A stretch of 64,000 nt of DNA from Antarcticimicrobium sediminis (GCF_004348975.1 NZ_SMFP01000014.1:19176-83175); one strand, 5' to 3'. Shown: positions 8,172 to 17,925, numbered from the stretch's first letter. Translations and numbers: made by a program. The notes: generated from the letters alone by a model not told the origin.

Positions 8172-9731
8172 ATGACAGATCTGACTGCCAGCCCCGTCGT
8201 CGCGGCGCTGGAGCATTTGACCGGCCGATGCCGCGGCGAGGTGACATGGATCACCGGTGCCCGAATCGGCCTGTGGCTGACCGGAGACGGTCGACTTGTC
8301 CCCACCGGAGAGGAAAACACCCCGCCGACGGGCGCGATGCCCGCCGCGCAATTGGCACGCAGCGGGGCAGAGTTTGATATCGAGGCCCCCGACGAGGCGC
8401 GATTGTGGGTCAATGGCGTGGCGGTTCAACAGGTGCGGTTGCGCACCGGCGATGTGATCGAGTTTGGTGAGACCGGGCCGATCGTGCGCATTCGGGTCTA
8501 TGACAAGCAACACCGGCCCAACCTGTCTTTGGGCGAAATCATGGGCGATACGTTTTCTTATCTGCGCGCCAGCCGCCGCCCGTTGGCGGCGCGGGCGGCG
8601 CATGCTTCGGGTGATCTGACCCGGCGGTTGCTGCGCGAGACGACAGTGCTGTTTCGGGGGGCGGTGCTGATGATTCTGGCACTGCTCAGCGTCGCGGTGG
8701 TGCTGCAGTATCGGACCGACAAGCGCCTGCGGGCCGAGATCGAGAGCGGCGGTCTTCAGGTCGAGGCGATCTCGGCCGAAATGGCCCAAGCCCGGCGTGA
8801 CGTGATCCGACAGGGGGATCTCAATGCTCTGCGCGCCGATCTGCAAAACCGGTTGGGCCGCACCACTGCGCGGCTGGAGACGCTGGAGGCGCGCTCGGAA
8901 GCGGCCCGCCGGGTGATCGGTGCGGCGCGCCCGGCGGTGGCCTTTCTTCAGGGCGGCTACGGGCTGCGCGACATCAGCAGCGGGCGGATGCTGCGTCATG
9001 TGGTGAACGCGGACGGGGTGGCGTTGCTGCAGCCCAGCGGCCAACCGGTCCTGTCGCTGACGGGAGAAGGACGGGTGGCGGAAGTACAGGTCAGTGGCAC
9101 CGGCTTCGTGCTGCGCGATCCCCCCTTGCTGGTGACCAACCGGCACGTGGCCCGGCCTTGGGACGATGCGCCGGGGCTGCGTTTGGGCGGGGCCGCGCTG
9201 GAACCGGTGATGATCCGCTTTATCGCCTATTTTCCGGGACGAGTTGATCCGGTGGCGCTGCGTCTTTTGCTGGTGAGCGAGACCCGTGATCTGGCCCTGC
9301 TGGAACCCGAGAGCGACGAGACGTTGCCCCCCGGTCTGCCGTTGGCGCCTGAGCCGCCAGCCCCGGGCGACGGGGTGATCGTGATGGGGTATCCCACAGG
9401 CTTGATGTCGTTGTTGGCGCAATCAGGCGCAGACTTCGTGGCGGAGTTGCAGGCGAGCGGGGATACTGATTTCTGGCGGGTCGCCGCGAAACTGGCCGAG
9501 GCCGGGTTGATTTCGCCCCTGGCCAGTCGCGGCATTGTCGGACAGGCCACCGATGCCGCGGTGGTCTATGACGCCGAGACAACCCACGGCGGCAGCGGTG
9601 GGCCGGTTCTGACGCTGGAGGGGGCGGTGACCGCGGTCAATACCGCGATCATGCCGGAATTCGGCGGCTCCAATCTGGGCGTCCCGGCGCGCCATATCCG
9701 GGATCTGATCGCCGCCCCGTCGGGGGACTAG
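8172..9731 (+). CDS. FHA-like/trypsin-like membrane serine protease
   Basis: Unusual 519-residue protein. Residues about 10-110 form a beta-rich region ending in [20 protein letters not shown], resembling the second half of a forkhead-associated (FHA) phosphothreonine-binding domain. One transmembrane helix (about 164-180) and a coiled coil (about 185-250) follow. Residues about 290-515 form an S1C trypsin-like protease with a complete triad: His325 in VTNRHVA, Asp373 in TRDLALL and Ser475 in GGSGGPVL. The topology implies a cytoplasmic sensor and a periplasmic protease. Its stop overlaps that of convergent rsmA by 4 bases. The substrate is unknown; DegP/HtrA relatives are the closest comparison, but no PDZ domain is visible. 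Its own promoter and 12-bp repeats lie just upstream. Confidence 0.75.
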   Translation: MTDLTASPVVAALEHLTGRCRGEVTWITGARIGLWLTGDGRLVPTGEENTPPTGAMPAAQLARSGAEFDIEAPDEARLWVNGVAVQQVRLRTGDVIEFGETGPIVRIRVYDKQHRPNLSLGEIMGDTFSYLRASRRPLAARAAHASGDLTRRLLRETTVLFRGAVLMILALLSVAVVLQYRTDKRLRAEIESGGLQVEAISAEMAQARRDVIRQGDLNALRADLQNRLGRTTARLETLEARSEAARRVIGAARPAVAFLQGGYGLRDISSGRMLRHVVNADGVALLQPSGQPVLSLTGEGRVAEVQVSGTGFVLRDPPLLVTNRHVARPWDDAPGLRLGGAALEPVMIRFIAYFPGRVDPVALRLLLVSETRDLALLEPESDETLPPGLPLAPEPPAPGDGVIVMGYPTGLMSLLAQSGADFVAELQASGDTDFWRVAAKLAEAGLISPLASRGIVGQATDAAVVYDAETTHGGSGGPVLTLEGAVTAVNTAIMPEFGGSNLGVPARHIRDLIAAPSGD

Positions 9732-10567
9732 GCCTTTAGCGCGCGCGCCAGCGCGCAGAACCTCTCAAGGCTGACCTGTTCGGCCCGTTCCGTGGGGGGG
9801 ATGCCAGCGGCCTCGAGGACCTCTTCGATATTCGGGGCCAGCCCCTTGAGCGCGGCACGCAGCATCTTGCGACGCTGGTTGAACGCGGTGGCCACCACAT
9901 GCGAAAGTACCGCCGCATCCGCCGGATAGCGCGGGGCCGGCAGGGCTTCCAGATGTACCACCGCGCTCGAAACTTTGGGCGGCGGGGTAAAGGCCTCGGG
10001 CGGCAGGCTCATCACGATGCGCGCGGTGCTGCGCCACTGCGCAAGGATCGCAAGGCGGCCATAGGCCTTGGAGCCGGGCTGCGCGACGATCCGCTCGGCC
10101 ACTTCGCGCTGAAACATCAGCGTCAGGCTTTGCCAGTACGGTGGCCATTCTGCCGGGGTCAGCCAGCGCACCAGCAATTCGGTGCCGATGTTATATGGCA
10201 GGTTGGCCGCCACCCGGATCGGCGGCGTGAGATGCGCCAGCGGGTCGATTTCCAGCGCGTCACCGGTGAGGATCTGCAACCGGCCCGGATAGGCCGCCGC
10301 GATCTCTTCCAGCGCGGGCAGACAGCGGGCATCCTTTTCGATTACCAGCACCCGGCGTGCCCCCTCGGCCAACAACCCACGGGTCAGCCCGCCTGGGCCG
10401 GGGCCGATTTCGAGCACGTCACATTGCGACAGATCGCCGGCCTGACGGGCGATCTTGGCGGTGAGGTTGAGATCCAACAGGAAATTCTGCCCCAGTGCCT
10501 TGCGCGCCGAAAGCTGGTGGTTGGCGATCACGTCACGCAGCGGCGGCAGGGTATCGATGACGCTCAT
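9728..10567 (-). CDS. rsmA: 16S rRNA dimethyladenosine transferase RsmA/KsgA
   Basis: Dimethylates the two adjacent adenosines near the 3' end of 16S rRNA during 30S maturation. The 279 residues contain the SAM motif [14 protein letters not shown] near residue 55 and the catalytic [11 protein letters not shown] near residue 140. It is the last gene of the leftward lptG-lptD-surA-pdxA-rsmA cluster and is separated from pdxA by a gap holding a family repeat. Its stop overlaps the convergent protease gene by 4 bases. Confidence 0.95.
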   Translation of the reverse strand: MSVIDTLPPLRDVIANHQLSARKALGQNFLLDLNLTAKIARQAGDLSQCDVLEIGPGPGGLTRGLLAEGARRVLVIEKDARCLPALEEIAAAYPGRLQILTGDALEIDPLAHLTPPIRVAANLPYNIGTELLVRWLTPAEWPPYWQSLTLMFQREVAERIVAQPGSKAYGRLAILAQWRSTARIVMSLPPEAFTPPPKVSSAVVHLEALPAPRYPADAAVLSHVVATAFNQRRKMLRAALKGLAPNIEEVLEAAGIPPTERAEQVSLERFCALARALKA

Positions 10568-10590
10568 TGCTTCCTTTCACCGCAAATATC

Positions 10591-10668
10591 CCCGCCGGAG
10601 GCCTGAAATCCACTGCTCCGGGAGTTGGGTTTTCCGCCTCCGGCGGGAGTATTTTCGGCCAGAAAACA
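10591..10668. repeat. Rhodobacteraceae-type intergenic palindromic repeat
   Basis: CCCGCCGGAGGC (10591-10602) and its exact complement GCCTCCGGCGGG (10636-10647) bracket a 33-base spacer. The right arm continues as GAGTATTTTCGGCCAGAAAA. This arm-plus-tail form recurs between genes across the family and has relatives in this window at 24063 and 38072. It lies between pdxA and rsmA and may act as an RNA hairpin that attenuates or protects the transcript. Confidence 0.65.
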
Positions 10669-10676
10669 TCCGCAGG

Positions 10677-11642
10677 TCATGGAACTGTCGCCATTGTCTG
10701 GGCCAGTTTCAGGGCCGCGATCAGGCTGGTGGGGGTGGCGATGCCCTGGCCTGCGATATCGAAGGCGGTGCCGTGATCGGGCGAGGTGCGGATGAACGGC
10801 AACCCCAGCGTGACGTTGACGCCACGGTCGAAATCCAGCGTCTTGATCGGGATCAAGGCCTGATCGTGATACATGCAGATCGCGGCGTCATAGCGGGCGC
10901 GGGCGGCGGCGTGGAACATGGTGTCGGCCGGGTGCGGACCGGTCAGGGTAAAGCTGTCCTGTGGAATCTGTTCCAGCAACGGGGCGATCCAGTCGATTTC
11001 TTCCCGACCCATGACGCCGCCTTCACCGGCGTGGGGGTTGAGGCCCGCCACGGCGAGTCGCGGGTGCGCGATCCCGAGCTGCGTGCGCAGGCTTCTGGCG
11101 GTAATCTCGATGGTCTCACGCAGAAGGTCGGGGGTGAGGCGGTGCGGCACCTCGGCCAGCGCGATATGAATGGTGGTGGGCACCACGCGCAGGGTGTCGC
11201 TCGCCAACATCATCACCACCCGCTCCACCCCGCCAAGGACAGCAAGAAATTCGGTATGGCCGGGATAGGCGAACCTGGCACCGTCGATCAGCGCCTTCTT
11301 GTGGATCGGCGCGGTGCAGACGGCCGAGGTTTGGCCGGACTGGGTGAGCGCCACCGCGCGTTCGATCACGGTGATCACACCGCGCGCATTTGCCGGATCA
11401 GGCCGTCCGGGCGTGTTCACGGCGGCGAACGGGTGCGACAGCACCGGGAGCGCGGTGGCGCAGACGCTGGCGGCCTGCGCGGGATCGTCGAGTTCGACGA
11501 TCGGCGTGCCGGCGGGCAGGTGGCGCGGATCGCCGATCCACACGAACGGGCAGTCGGCGCGCAGGATGTCCCAAGCGCGCGCGGCGATTTCCGGGCCGAT
11601 CCCGGCAGGTTCGCCGCAGCTGAGCGCGATGGGGCGGGTCAT
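10677..11642 (-). CDS. pdxA: 4-hydroxythreonine-4-phosphate dehydrogenase
   Basis: Pyridoxal 5'-phosphate synthesis enzyme, NAD-dependent, using a divalent metal. The 321-residue protein has SCGEPAGIGPE at the N-terminus, the metal-ligand region PGHTEFLA, and a C-terminal HDQALIPIKTLDF block with PDHGTAFDIAG. Length is normal. The start overlaps the surA stop by 4 bases (ATGA), so it is co-translated in the same pdxA-rsmA arrangement known from many proteobacteria. Confidence 0.95.
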   Translation of the reverse strand: MTRPIALSCGEPAGIGPEIAARAWDILRADCPFVWIGDPRHLPAGTPIVELDDPAQAASVCATALPVLSHPFAAVNTPGRPDPANARGVITVIERAVALTQSGQTSAVCTAPIHKKALIDGARFAYPGHTEFLAVLGGVERVVMMLASDTLRVVPTTIHIALAEVPHRLTPDLLRETIEITARSLRTQLGIAHPRLAVAGLNPHAGEGGVMGREEIDWIAPLLEQIPQDSFTLTGPHPADTMFHAAARARYDAAICMYHDQALIPIKTLDFDRGVNVTLGLPFIRTSPDHGTAFDIAGQGIATPTSLIAALKLAQTMATVP

Positions 11643-12904
11643 TTCTCGACGATCAGGGCGTCGGCGCGAAGTTGCTCCAGATGGCTGGTGGCAAAGCTTT
11701 GCAGACGCTGTTCGATCAGGGCGTTGGCGATCTGGTCGCGGCTGGCTTCGGCCACCGAATCGGCGGTGCGGCCACAGAGCATGAGCAGCACAAGCGTTTG
11801 CCCGTTGTTGCGGGTCAGCGCGGTGGAGATCTCGTCGGTGTCGAGCTTTGCCAGTTCCAACGCGACGTCGCGGGGAATTTCGCGTGGCGCCTGTGTCTTG
11901 CGCTCCAGCACCTCGGGTGGCTGGTCCTTGGCGATGCCATAGAGATCGTCGCAGGTGTCGATTTGATCGGAGATCGCGCGCGCCTTGGTCAGGGCCTCGG
12001 CCGAGCGACCACCGGGTATCATGTAGCTGGCATAGTCAAGTGCGGCGTAGCGCGGTTCGCCCACCCCGGTTTCGCGGATGCCACGCATCTGGAACAGGGC
12101 GACGGCATTGGGCAGGGTCAGCGGCGCGGTAATCTCGCCTTTTTGCAGGCCCAGGATCACCGGTTGCAGCGGCGCAGGCAGGCGCGAGAGCGGCATCCAG
12201 CTGAGCCGGCCCCCCTGGGTGCGGCTGTCGGAGGCGGAGTATTGGGTCGCGGCGGCGGAAAACGCGTCATAGCCATTGACCTGAGCGATCTGCTCGGCCA
12301 GTCCGCCGACTTGGGCTGCGGTCTGCGGTGTCACCGGGATGATCACCTCGGACAGCAAGACCTGAATGCCGCTCGAGGCGCTGCCACGGCTCATGGCACG
12401 GTCGATCTCGGCATCGGACGGCCGAGCGCGTGCGCCGAATCGGGCGGCGATATAGTCGCGCCACAGCAGGTTCATCTTGACGAAATCGCGCAGCGATTGG
12501 CGCGACACGCCACCCTCGGCCAGGGCCTGGAGGACCTCATCTGTGCTCAGTTTGGTGCGCGCGGCGAATTCGTCGATGCCAGCCTTGATCTGTTCCGGGG
12601 TGAGCTCGATATCGACGGCCTTGGCGGCTTGTTGTTTCAGCCGATCCTCGATCAGTGCCGTGCGGGCCAGTTCGCCATGATTGCCCGGAGCGTTGAGCAG
12701 GCGCAGAAGCTGGGCGCGCTGTTCCAACTCGTACCGGGTGATGGCGTCACCGTTTACGGTGATGACCGGCGAGAACAGCCCTTGGGCAAGGCCGGGACGA
12801 GGAGACGTCGCAATCAGGATCAGCCCGAGCATTGCCAGCAGGCCGGTTGCGGCGCGCGTGTGCCGGTTCATGATATGTCGCAGGGGGGTCAGGATTTTCC
12901 GCAT
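11639..12904 (-). CDS. surA: Periplasmic peptidyl-prolyl isomerase/chaperone SurA
   Basis: Outer-membrane protein chaperone with parvulin activity. The start is taken at the ATG at 12904, which overlaps the lptD stop by 16 bases. A second ATG at 12871 is equally credible, while an open frame reaching back to 13039 only shadows lptD. The N-terminus has a signal peptide ending near PGLAQG. The SurA_N helical region follows, with VNGDAITRYELEQRAQLL at its front, and a single rotamase domain spans about residues 180-290. Having one parvulin domain instead of two is usual in this lineage. Coupling to lptD makes sense because SurA assists LptD folding. Confidence 0.88.
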   Translation of the reverse strand: MRKILTPLRHIMNRHTRAATGLLAMLGLILIATSPRPGLAQGLFSPVITVNGDAITRYELEQRAQLLRLLNAPGNHGELARTALIEDRLKQQAAKAVDIELTPEQIKAGIDEFAARTKLSTDEVLQALAEGGVSRQSLRDFVKMNLLWRDYIAARFGARARPSDAEIDRAMSRGSASSGIQVLLSEVIIPVTPQTAAQVGGLAEQIAQVNGYDAFSAAATQYSASDSRTQGGRLSWMPLSRLPAPLQPVILGLQKGEITAPLTLPNAVALFQMRGIRETGVGEPRYAALDYASYMIPGGRSAEALTKARAISDQIDTCDDLYGIAKDQPPEVLERKTQAPREIPRDVALELAKLDTDEISTALTRNNGQTLVLLMLCGRTADSVAEASRDQIANALIEQRLQSFATSHLEQLRADALIVEK

Positions 12905-15135
12905 GATCGCCTGTATTTCACTGTTCCACTCTCGACGGCGAAGCCGCTGAGGGTGATGGTAAAGCCGAAATCGGTCGAAGGCTCGACACTTGTTGACGAG
13001 GTATAGTCCCGGTCGATCGAAAGGTCGACTGTCACGCATTCGTTTTGATAGATAAGGCCGACGCCCGCGCTTGAGGCGGTATCATCGGCAATGTCGTAGC
13101 GCAGATTGGCGCTGGCCGTCCAGTTCGGGTTGACCTGATAGCTGCCGTCGAACCAGAATTCGGACACTTCGGCGGTGCGGGCCTCGGCGGCGTCGATGCC
13201 GAGCCAGAGATAGGACCCGCTGAGACTGGTGCGTTTGTTGGACCAGTTGCCGCGCAGTTCGGCCTTTGAAATGTTGAACGAGTTGTCCAGCAGGCCGCGT
13301 CCGGTCAGGGACAGTCCCTGGCCGATCAGCAGTTGGCCAGCGAGCAGAAAATCGGAGGTTGTGCCAGACAGGCCCGACGTGGTCGAGAAATTCGGGTCGG
13401 CCAGCCCGCGAAAGACCTGTCCCACCGTCGCGCTGGCTTGCCAGCCAGAGGTAGCGTAGCGCGCCCAGTTCATCCCGACGGCAAGGGCTGTGCCATCCTC
13501 GCGCGTATCGGATGAGGGGAAGCGTGAGAGCGACAGCAGATTGCCCTGATCGAACTCGACAAAGCGGCTTTCGTCGATCGGGGCCGCGTCACCGTTGACG
13601 TCACTCCAGCCGAGTTGGACCAGCGGTTCAAGAAAATGGGTGACGCCGCCCGCGCCGCTGCGCGTCATCGGATAGCGCAAGGACAGCGCGGCCTCTGGCG
13701 TGCTGCGGCTGATTGTGTCGGGATAGGTGGTGTCGTCGCCGATCTTGAACCAGTCGGCCGAGACGCCCATGAGCCAGTCGGCCCGCAAACCGGAATTGAA
13801 GATCCAGTTGCGCCGCCATTGAGCTTCGACGGTTGTGCGGGTCACGTCGCGCCCGACGATGTTTGCCTCAGAGGTGCGCCGATAGCCGCGCATGTCGACC
13901 CCCAGCCGCAGTTCGCCGCCCAGATTCTCGGGAAAGAGGCGCTGTTCAAAAGCGAACTCTGCGATCCGTGTCGGCAAAAGCGACTCGTCTTCGCCGTCGA
14001 TCAGGGAATCGTAATGGATCACCGCCGAGTGGAAGGACGTGTCGCGTGTCGTCCGCGTCAGCTCGAGCGCGCTTTTCAGCCGGTCATAATCGGTCAGGCC
14101 ATAGTCCGACAGATAGGCATTGTCCGAGGCGGTCTTGACGTCAAAGCTGAGCTTGTACCGGTTGGGCAGATCAAAGCTGCCGGTGCCGAAGAAATAGCCG
14201 CGATTGTCGCTGGGGATCAGCTCGTCGCGGGTAAAGGCGCCTTCAAGCTCGATCTTGCCGCGGCGGAAGGCCTGACGATAGCGCAGTCCCAACGTCTTGG
14301 TCTGCGACGACAGATAGGGGGTGACGGTCAGATCCTTGTGATCGCCGATGCGAAAGAAATAGGGCACCTTGATGCCGGTGCTCAGCTGCGAAGTGGTGCG
14401 GATCGTCGGGACCAGAAAGCCGGTGGCGCGTTCAAGCGAGGGGTCGGGCAGGCGCAGCGCCGGAAAGTAGAACACCGGAACGTCAAGCACCCGCAATTGC
14501 GCGTTCTCGAAATAGAGTTGCTGCTCTTGCTGGTCGTGGATCACGCTGCTGGCGCGGATCTGCCAGAGCGGCGGGCGGCCGTCTTCGCAGACATGGCAGG
14601 AGGTGACGGTGGTCTTGTAAAGCTGGGTATAGCGGCCGCCAACGCGGACCATTTGCAGCGCGGCCAGTTGCACCTGCTGGTCAAACACCATGCGGGCCCC
14701 GCGCAGGAGTCCGTTGCTCAGGTCACGGTCCATTTCGGCGGCATCGGCCAGCACGGTGATGGTGTCGCCCTGATCAATGCGGATCGGCCCCTCGATCGAG
14801 AGCTTTCCTGATCCGCGGTCAAATGTGATGCGCTGCGCGCGCAGGCGGGTGTCGCCCTGAAACGCCTCGACGTTGCCCTCGGCCACCAATGTGCGATCAC
14901 GGCTGATAAAGACGCGGTCGGCCACCAGCATCGCTGGCGGGGCGAGTTCGGTTTCGCTTGCTCCGGGCAGGATCGGCTGGGCTCGCGCCGCTCCGGCGAA
15001 GCTCAGGCCGAGGGTGCAGACAAAGGCCCAAACAAAACTATTGCCCAGCGCCGCGAGGGACGCCGAGACAGTTCCCGAGACAGACCTCAAGGAAGTTCCC
15101 GAGACCGGGGCAGATATGAAAGCGCGTGGTTTCAC
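12889..15135 (-). CDS. lptD: LPS-assembly protein LptD
   Basis: Outer-membrane beta-barrel that inserts lipopolysaccharide into the outer leaflet. The 748 residues carry a signal peptide, an N-terminal OstA/LptA-like jellyroll (about 60-170) and a C-terminal barrel of alternating strands. Cysteine pairs typical of LptD disulfides are seen as TSCHVCEDG near residue 180 and two more near the C-terminus. The start is a GTG at 15135, decided by a GGAGG ribosome site 4 bases upstream and by a GTGA overlap with the lptG stop. It is transcribed with lptG and surA. Confidence 0.93.
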   Translation of the reverse strand: MKPRAFISAPVSGTSLRSVSGTVSASLAALGNSFVWAFVCTLGLSFAGAARAQPILPGASETELAPPAMLVADRVFISRDRTLVAEGNVEAFQGDTRLRAQRITFDRGSGKLSIEGPIRIDQGDTITVLADAAEMDRDLSNGLLRGARMVFDQQVQLAALQMVRVGGRYTQLYKTTVTSCHVCEDGRPPLWQIRASSVIHDQQEQQLYFENAQLRVLDVPVFYFPALRLPDPSLERATGFLVPTIRTTSQLSTGIKVPYFFRIGDHKDLTVTPYLSSQTKTLGLRYRQAFRRGKIELEGAFTRDELIPSDNRGYFFGTGSFDLPNRYKLSFDVKTASDNAYLSDYGLTDYDRLKSALELTRTTRDTSFHSAVIHYDSLIDGEDESLLPTRIAEFAFEQRLFPENLGGELRLGVDMRGYRRTSEANIVGRDVTRTTVEAQWRRNWIFNSGLRADWLMGVSADWFKIGDDTTYPDTISRSTPEAALSLRYPMTRSGAGGVTHFLEPLVQLGWSDVNGDAAPIDESRFVEFDQGNLLSLSRFPSSDTREDGTALAVGMNWARYATSGWQASATVGQVFRGLADPNFSTTSGLSGTTSDFLLAGQLLIGQGLSLTGRGLLDNSFNISKAELRGNWSNKRTSLSGSYLWLGIDAAEARTAEVSEFWFDGSYQVNPNWTASANLRYDIADDTASSAGVGLIYQNECVTVDLSIDRDYTSSTSVEPSTDFGFTITLSGFAVESGTVKYRRSCGKS

Positions 15136-16229
15136 CCGTCCTCCGCATGCAAAAGAAGGCCAAGAGACAGGAACAGCGCGGCCAAGGGTGGGGCCCAGGC
15201 GGCCAGCGCAACGGGGATCTGTCCGTTTTCGCCCAGAATCTGGGCAAAGTTTCGGATGAAATAAAGCGCGAACCCCAGCAGCACCGCCGAGAGAACCGCC
15301 AAGCCGGTGCCGCCAAAGCGGGTGTGGCGCATGGTGAAGGCGGCGCCGACCAGCACCATCGCCACCAGAAACAGCGGTCGGGCCAGTTCAACCTGATACC
15401 AGACCTCGTGTCGGCGGGTCGAAAACCCGGCGAGGGCGAGTTGGCGGATGGTCGCGGGCAAGGCATAGATCGACACGCCGGCCGGCCGGCCCAGGCTGTC
15501 GCGAATGCGTGCAGGGGTCAGTGTGGTGGGGATGCGCAGGGTGTCGTGACGGGCGGCAGAGGCCTCGGGATTGAGCCCGGCGGCCAGCGGCCAGACCTTG
15601 GCCTTGCTCAGCACCCAGTCCGTTCCTTGCAACTGGGCGCTTTCGGCGGTGATGCGGCGCACCGGGCTGCCCTCCGGGGCATAGGTCAGGATCGTCACAT
15701 CATAGAGTGTCACCGCATCGCCGCCATGGCCGGTCGCGTGGATCACGGATTGGCCTTGCGGGCTGCCCTGACGCAGCCATATCCCCTCGCCGCTGAGCGA
15801 GAGCACCGACAGGCCGCTGCCGTGGAACCGCTCGGACAGCTGGTTGTAGCGGTTCGATGTGCCGGCGACGATCGGATTGAGCGTGGTCACGGTCAGCCCG
15901 CCGATCACCAGTGCGACGGCGACGGGCGCGGCCAGCGCGCGCAGGCCAGAGCGTCCGATGGCGCGGGTGATCACCAGTTCGCTGCTGCGGGCCAGCCCGA
16001 CAAAAAGCACGATGGTGGAGAGAATCATCAGCAGCGGCAGCATCTGGCTCATCGCACCGGGGGCGCTGAGCAGGGTCAGCCGGATCAACTGGCCTGCGCC
16101 CACATCCAGCCCCTCGAACCGGCGAATCTGTTCGATCAGGTCGATCAGCAGGATCAGCGTCAGAAAGACGGTCGCGATGACGGCAAAGGCCTGCAGAAAG
16201 CGCCGGGCGAAATAGCGGTCGAGAATCAT
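15132..16229 (-). CDS. lptG: LPS export ABC transporter permease LptG
   Basis: Inner-membrane permease of the LptB2FG lipopolysaccharide extractor; 365 residues. Six transmembrane helices are split three and three around a periplasmic domain. The N-terminus MILDRYFARRFLQAF and the late GFSTRRHEVWYQVELARP block are LptG-like rather than LptF-like. It couples to lptD by GTGA. The odd point is upstream: lptF, its obligate partner, normally ends in this ATG, but only 210 bases separate this gene from divergent pepA. Confidence 0.92.
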   Translation of the reverse strand: MILDRYFARRFLQAFAVIATVFLTLILLIDLIEQIRRFEGLDVGAGQLIRLTLLSAPGAMSQMLPLLMILSTIVLFVGLARSSELVITRAIGRSGLRALAAPVAVALVIGGLTVTTLNPIVAGTSNRYNQLSERFHGSGLSVLSLSGEGIWLRQGSPQGQSVIHATGHGGDAVTLYDVTILTYAPEGSPVRRITAESAQLQGTDWVLSKAKVWPLAAGLNPEASAARHDTLRIPTTLTPARIRDSLGRPAGVSIYALPATIRQLALAGFSTRRHEVWYQVELARPLFLVAMVLVGAAFTMRHTRFGGTGLAVLSAVLLGFALYFIRNFAQILGENGQIPVALAAWAPPLAALFLSLGLLLHAEDG

Positions 16230-16439
16230 GCGGGCGCCCCTTTGGCACCCGTCATGACAGACAGCAGATCAGGCGACGGCATAGTGCCGCTGTCACGTAC
16301 TGGCACTGCAATCCCCCCGGAGCTGGCCTTGATTTTGGACGGACCATAATCCAATTGCCAGCCGGGGAAAACTGCTATCTGGTCATTGCGCGACCTGCGC
16401 GTTACCTATGTCCAAGCCCGGAAAATTCAGGAGAACCGC
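16230..16439. other. Short lptG-pepA divergent gap where lptF is expected
   Basis: On the minus strand about 57 codons stay open and end in a TGA that overlaps the lptG ATG (ATGA). That is the geometry expected for the end of lptF. The translation is hydrophilic, has no credible start and shows poor third-position G+C bias. It could be a leftover lptF tail or chance. The plus side must hold the pepA promoter. No clear -35/-10 pair was found. Confidence 0.4.
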
Positions 16440-17921
16440 ATGACACGCCCGACACCAATCCGCTTTGCCGAACTTGATCTTGATGGCCTGGCCGGGGCTG
16501 CCGGGCGGGTGGCTGTGACCATAACGCCCGAGGGTAAAATGGACCCTGCGGCGCGGCGTGTGAACCGTCTGAGCAAGGGCGCGCTGGCGCGGCTGGTCGA
16601 AAGCGCAGGGTTCCAGAAGGTGAGCAGCGGCGAGGTGATCTCACTGGCGTGGCCGGCAGGTATGGTGGCCGAGGCGCTGGACATTCTGGTGTTGTCGCGT
16701 GGCGGCGACGCGGTGGCCGCGCGCAAGGGCGGCGCGGCGCTGGCGAAACAGGCTGGGGGCGCGTCGGTGCTGCTGGCGCTGGGGGCTGGCTATCGGCAGG
16801 CGGCGGCGCTGGTGCAGGGGATGGCCCTGCGCGGCTATGAATTTGACGTGCACAAGACCGCGCCCGAGGGCAAGGCCCCCGCAGGCGAGATCACGGTGAT
16901 GTCGCCCAAGTCCGACGAGTTGAAAGCGCAGGCGGCGCCGCTGCTGGCAGTGGCCGAAGGGGTGTTCATGACCCGCGATCTGGTCAATGAGCCGTCCAAC
17001 GTGCTGACCACCACCGAATTCGCCGCGCGGCTGGAAGAGATGCGCACGCTGGGGCTCGAGGTCGAGGTTCTAGACGAGCCGGAGCTGGAAAAGCTGGGTA
17101 TGCGCACACTTCTGAGCGTCGGGCAGGGCTCGGCCACCCCGACCAAGGTGGTGGTGATGCAGTGGAAGGGGGGCGACCCCGATGCCGCGCCGCTGGCGTT
17201 GATCGGCAAGGGCGTGGTGTTTGACACCGGTGGTATCAGCATCAAGCCCGCCGCCGGCATGGAAGACATGACCATGGACATGGGCGGCGCGGGCGTGGTG
17301 GCCGGTACCTTGCGCGCGCTGGCGCTGCGCAAGGCGAAAGCCAACGTGGTGGGCGTTGTCGGACTGGTCGAGAACATGCCCTCGGGCACAGCCACCCGTC
17401 CGGGTGACGTGGTGAAATCCATGAAGGGTGACACTGTCGAGATCATCAACACCGATGCCGAGGGGCGTTTGGTGCTCTGTGACGTGATGTGGTACGCGCA
17501 GGAGCGGTTCAAGCCGGTCGGCATGATCGATCTGGCAACGCTGACCGGTGCGATCATCATCGGGCTGGGGCATGAGAATGCCGGGGTCTTTTCCAACGAC
17601 GACGCGCTGTGCGGCGATTTCCTCAAGGCGGCCGCGGCAGAGGGCGAGGGGGCTTGGCGGATGCCGCTGGGCAAGGCCTATGACGATATGCTGAAATCGC
17701 GCATCGCGGATGTGAAGAACGTCGGCGGGCGCCCGGCGGGGTCGATCACCGCTGCACAGTTTCTGCAGCGTTTTGTACAAGAGGGCACGCCGTGGATTCA
17801 CCTCGACATCGCCGGTGTGGCGCTGATCAAGGAGGGCACGGATCTGGCGCCCAAGGGGGCGACCGGCTGGGGCGTCATGGCGCTGGACCGGTTGGTTCGG
17901 GACCGGTTCGAAGCCGCTTGA
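16440..17921 (+). CDS. pepA: Leucyl aminopeptidase (M17)
   Basis: Cytoplasmic hexameric dimetal aminopeptidase that trims peptides; some members also bind DNA. The 493 residues hold the metal-site blocks KGVVFDTGGISIKP near residue 255 and the family signature NTDAEGRL near residue 335. The start is the ATG with an AGGAGA site 5 bases upstream; an in-frame TTG at 16386 is not needed. It faces lptG, as pepA faces lptFG in Escherichia coli, and holC follows after 4 bases. Confidence 0.94.
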   Translation: MTRPTPIRFAELDLDGLAGAAGRVAVTITPEGKMDPAARRVNRLSKGALARLVESAGFQKVSSGEVISLAWPAGMVAEALDILVLSRGGDAVAARKGGAALAKQAGGASVLLALGAGYRQAAALVQGMALRGYEFDVHKTAPEGKAPAGEITVMSPKSDELKAQAAPLLAVAEGVFMTRDLVNEPSNVLTTTEFAARLEEMRTLGLEVEVLDEPELEKLGMRTLLSVGQGSATPTKVVVMQWKGGDPDAAPLALIGKGVVFDTGGISIKPAAGMEDMTMDMGGAGVVAGTLRALALRKAKANVVGVVGLVENMPSGTATRPGDVVKSMKGDTVEIINTDAEGRLVLCDVMWYAQERFKPVGMIDLATLTGAIIIGLGHENAGVFSNDDALCGDFLKAAAAEGEGAWRMPLGKAYDDMLKSRIADVKNVGGRPAGSITAAQFLQRFVQEGTPWIHLDIAGVALIKEGTDLAPKGATGWGVMALDRLVRDRFEAA

Positions 17922-17925
17922 GATC

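Noticed and set aside
10455..11942. Long plus-strand open frame across rsmA-pdxA-surA
   Set aside because: Antisense to three well-supported genes, low-complexity translation and no ribosome site.
12905..13039. N-terminal extension of surA
   Set aside because: It lies wholly inside lptD in another frame and would hide the signal peptide.
16386..16439. TTG start extending pepA by 18 codons
   Set aside because: The ATG at 16440 has a better ribosome site and matches the usual family start.
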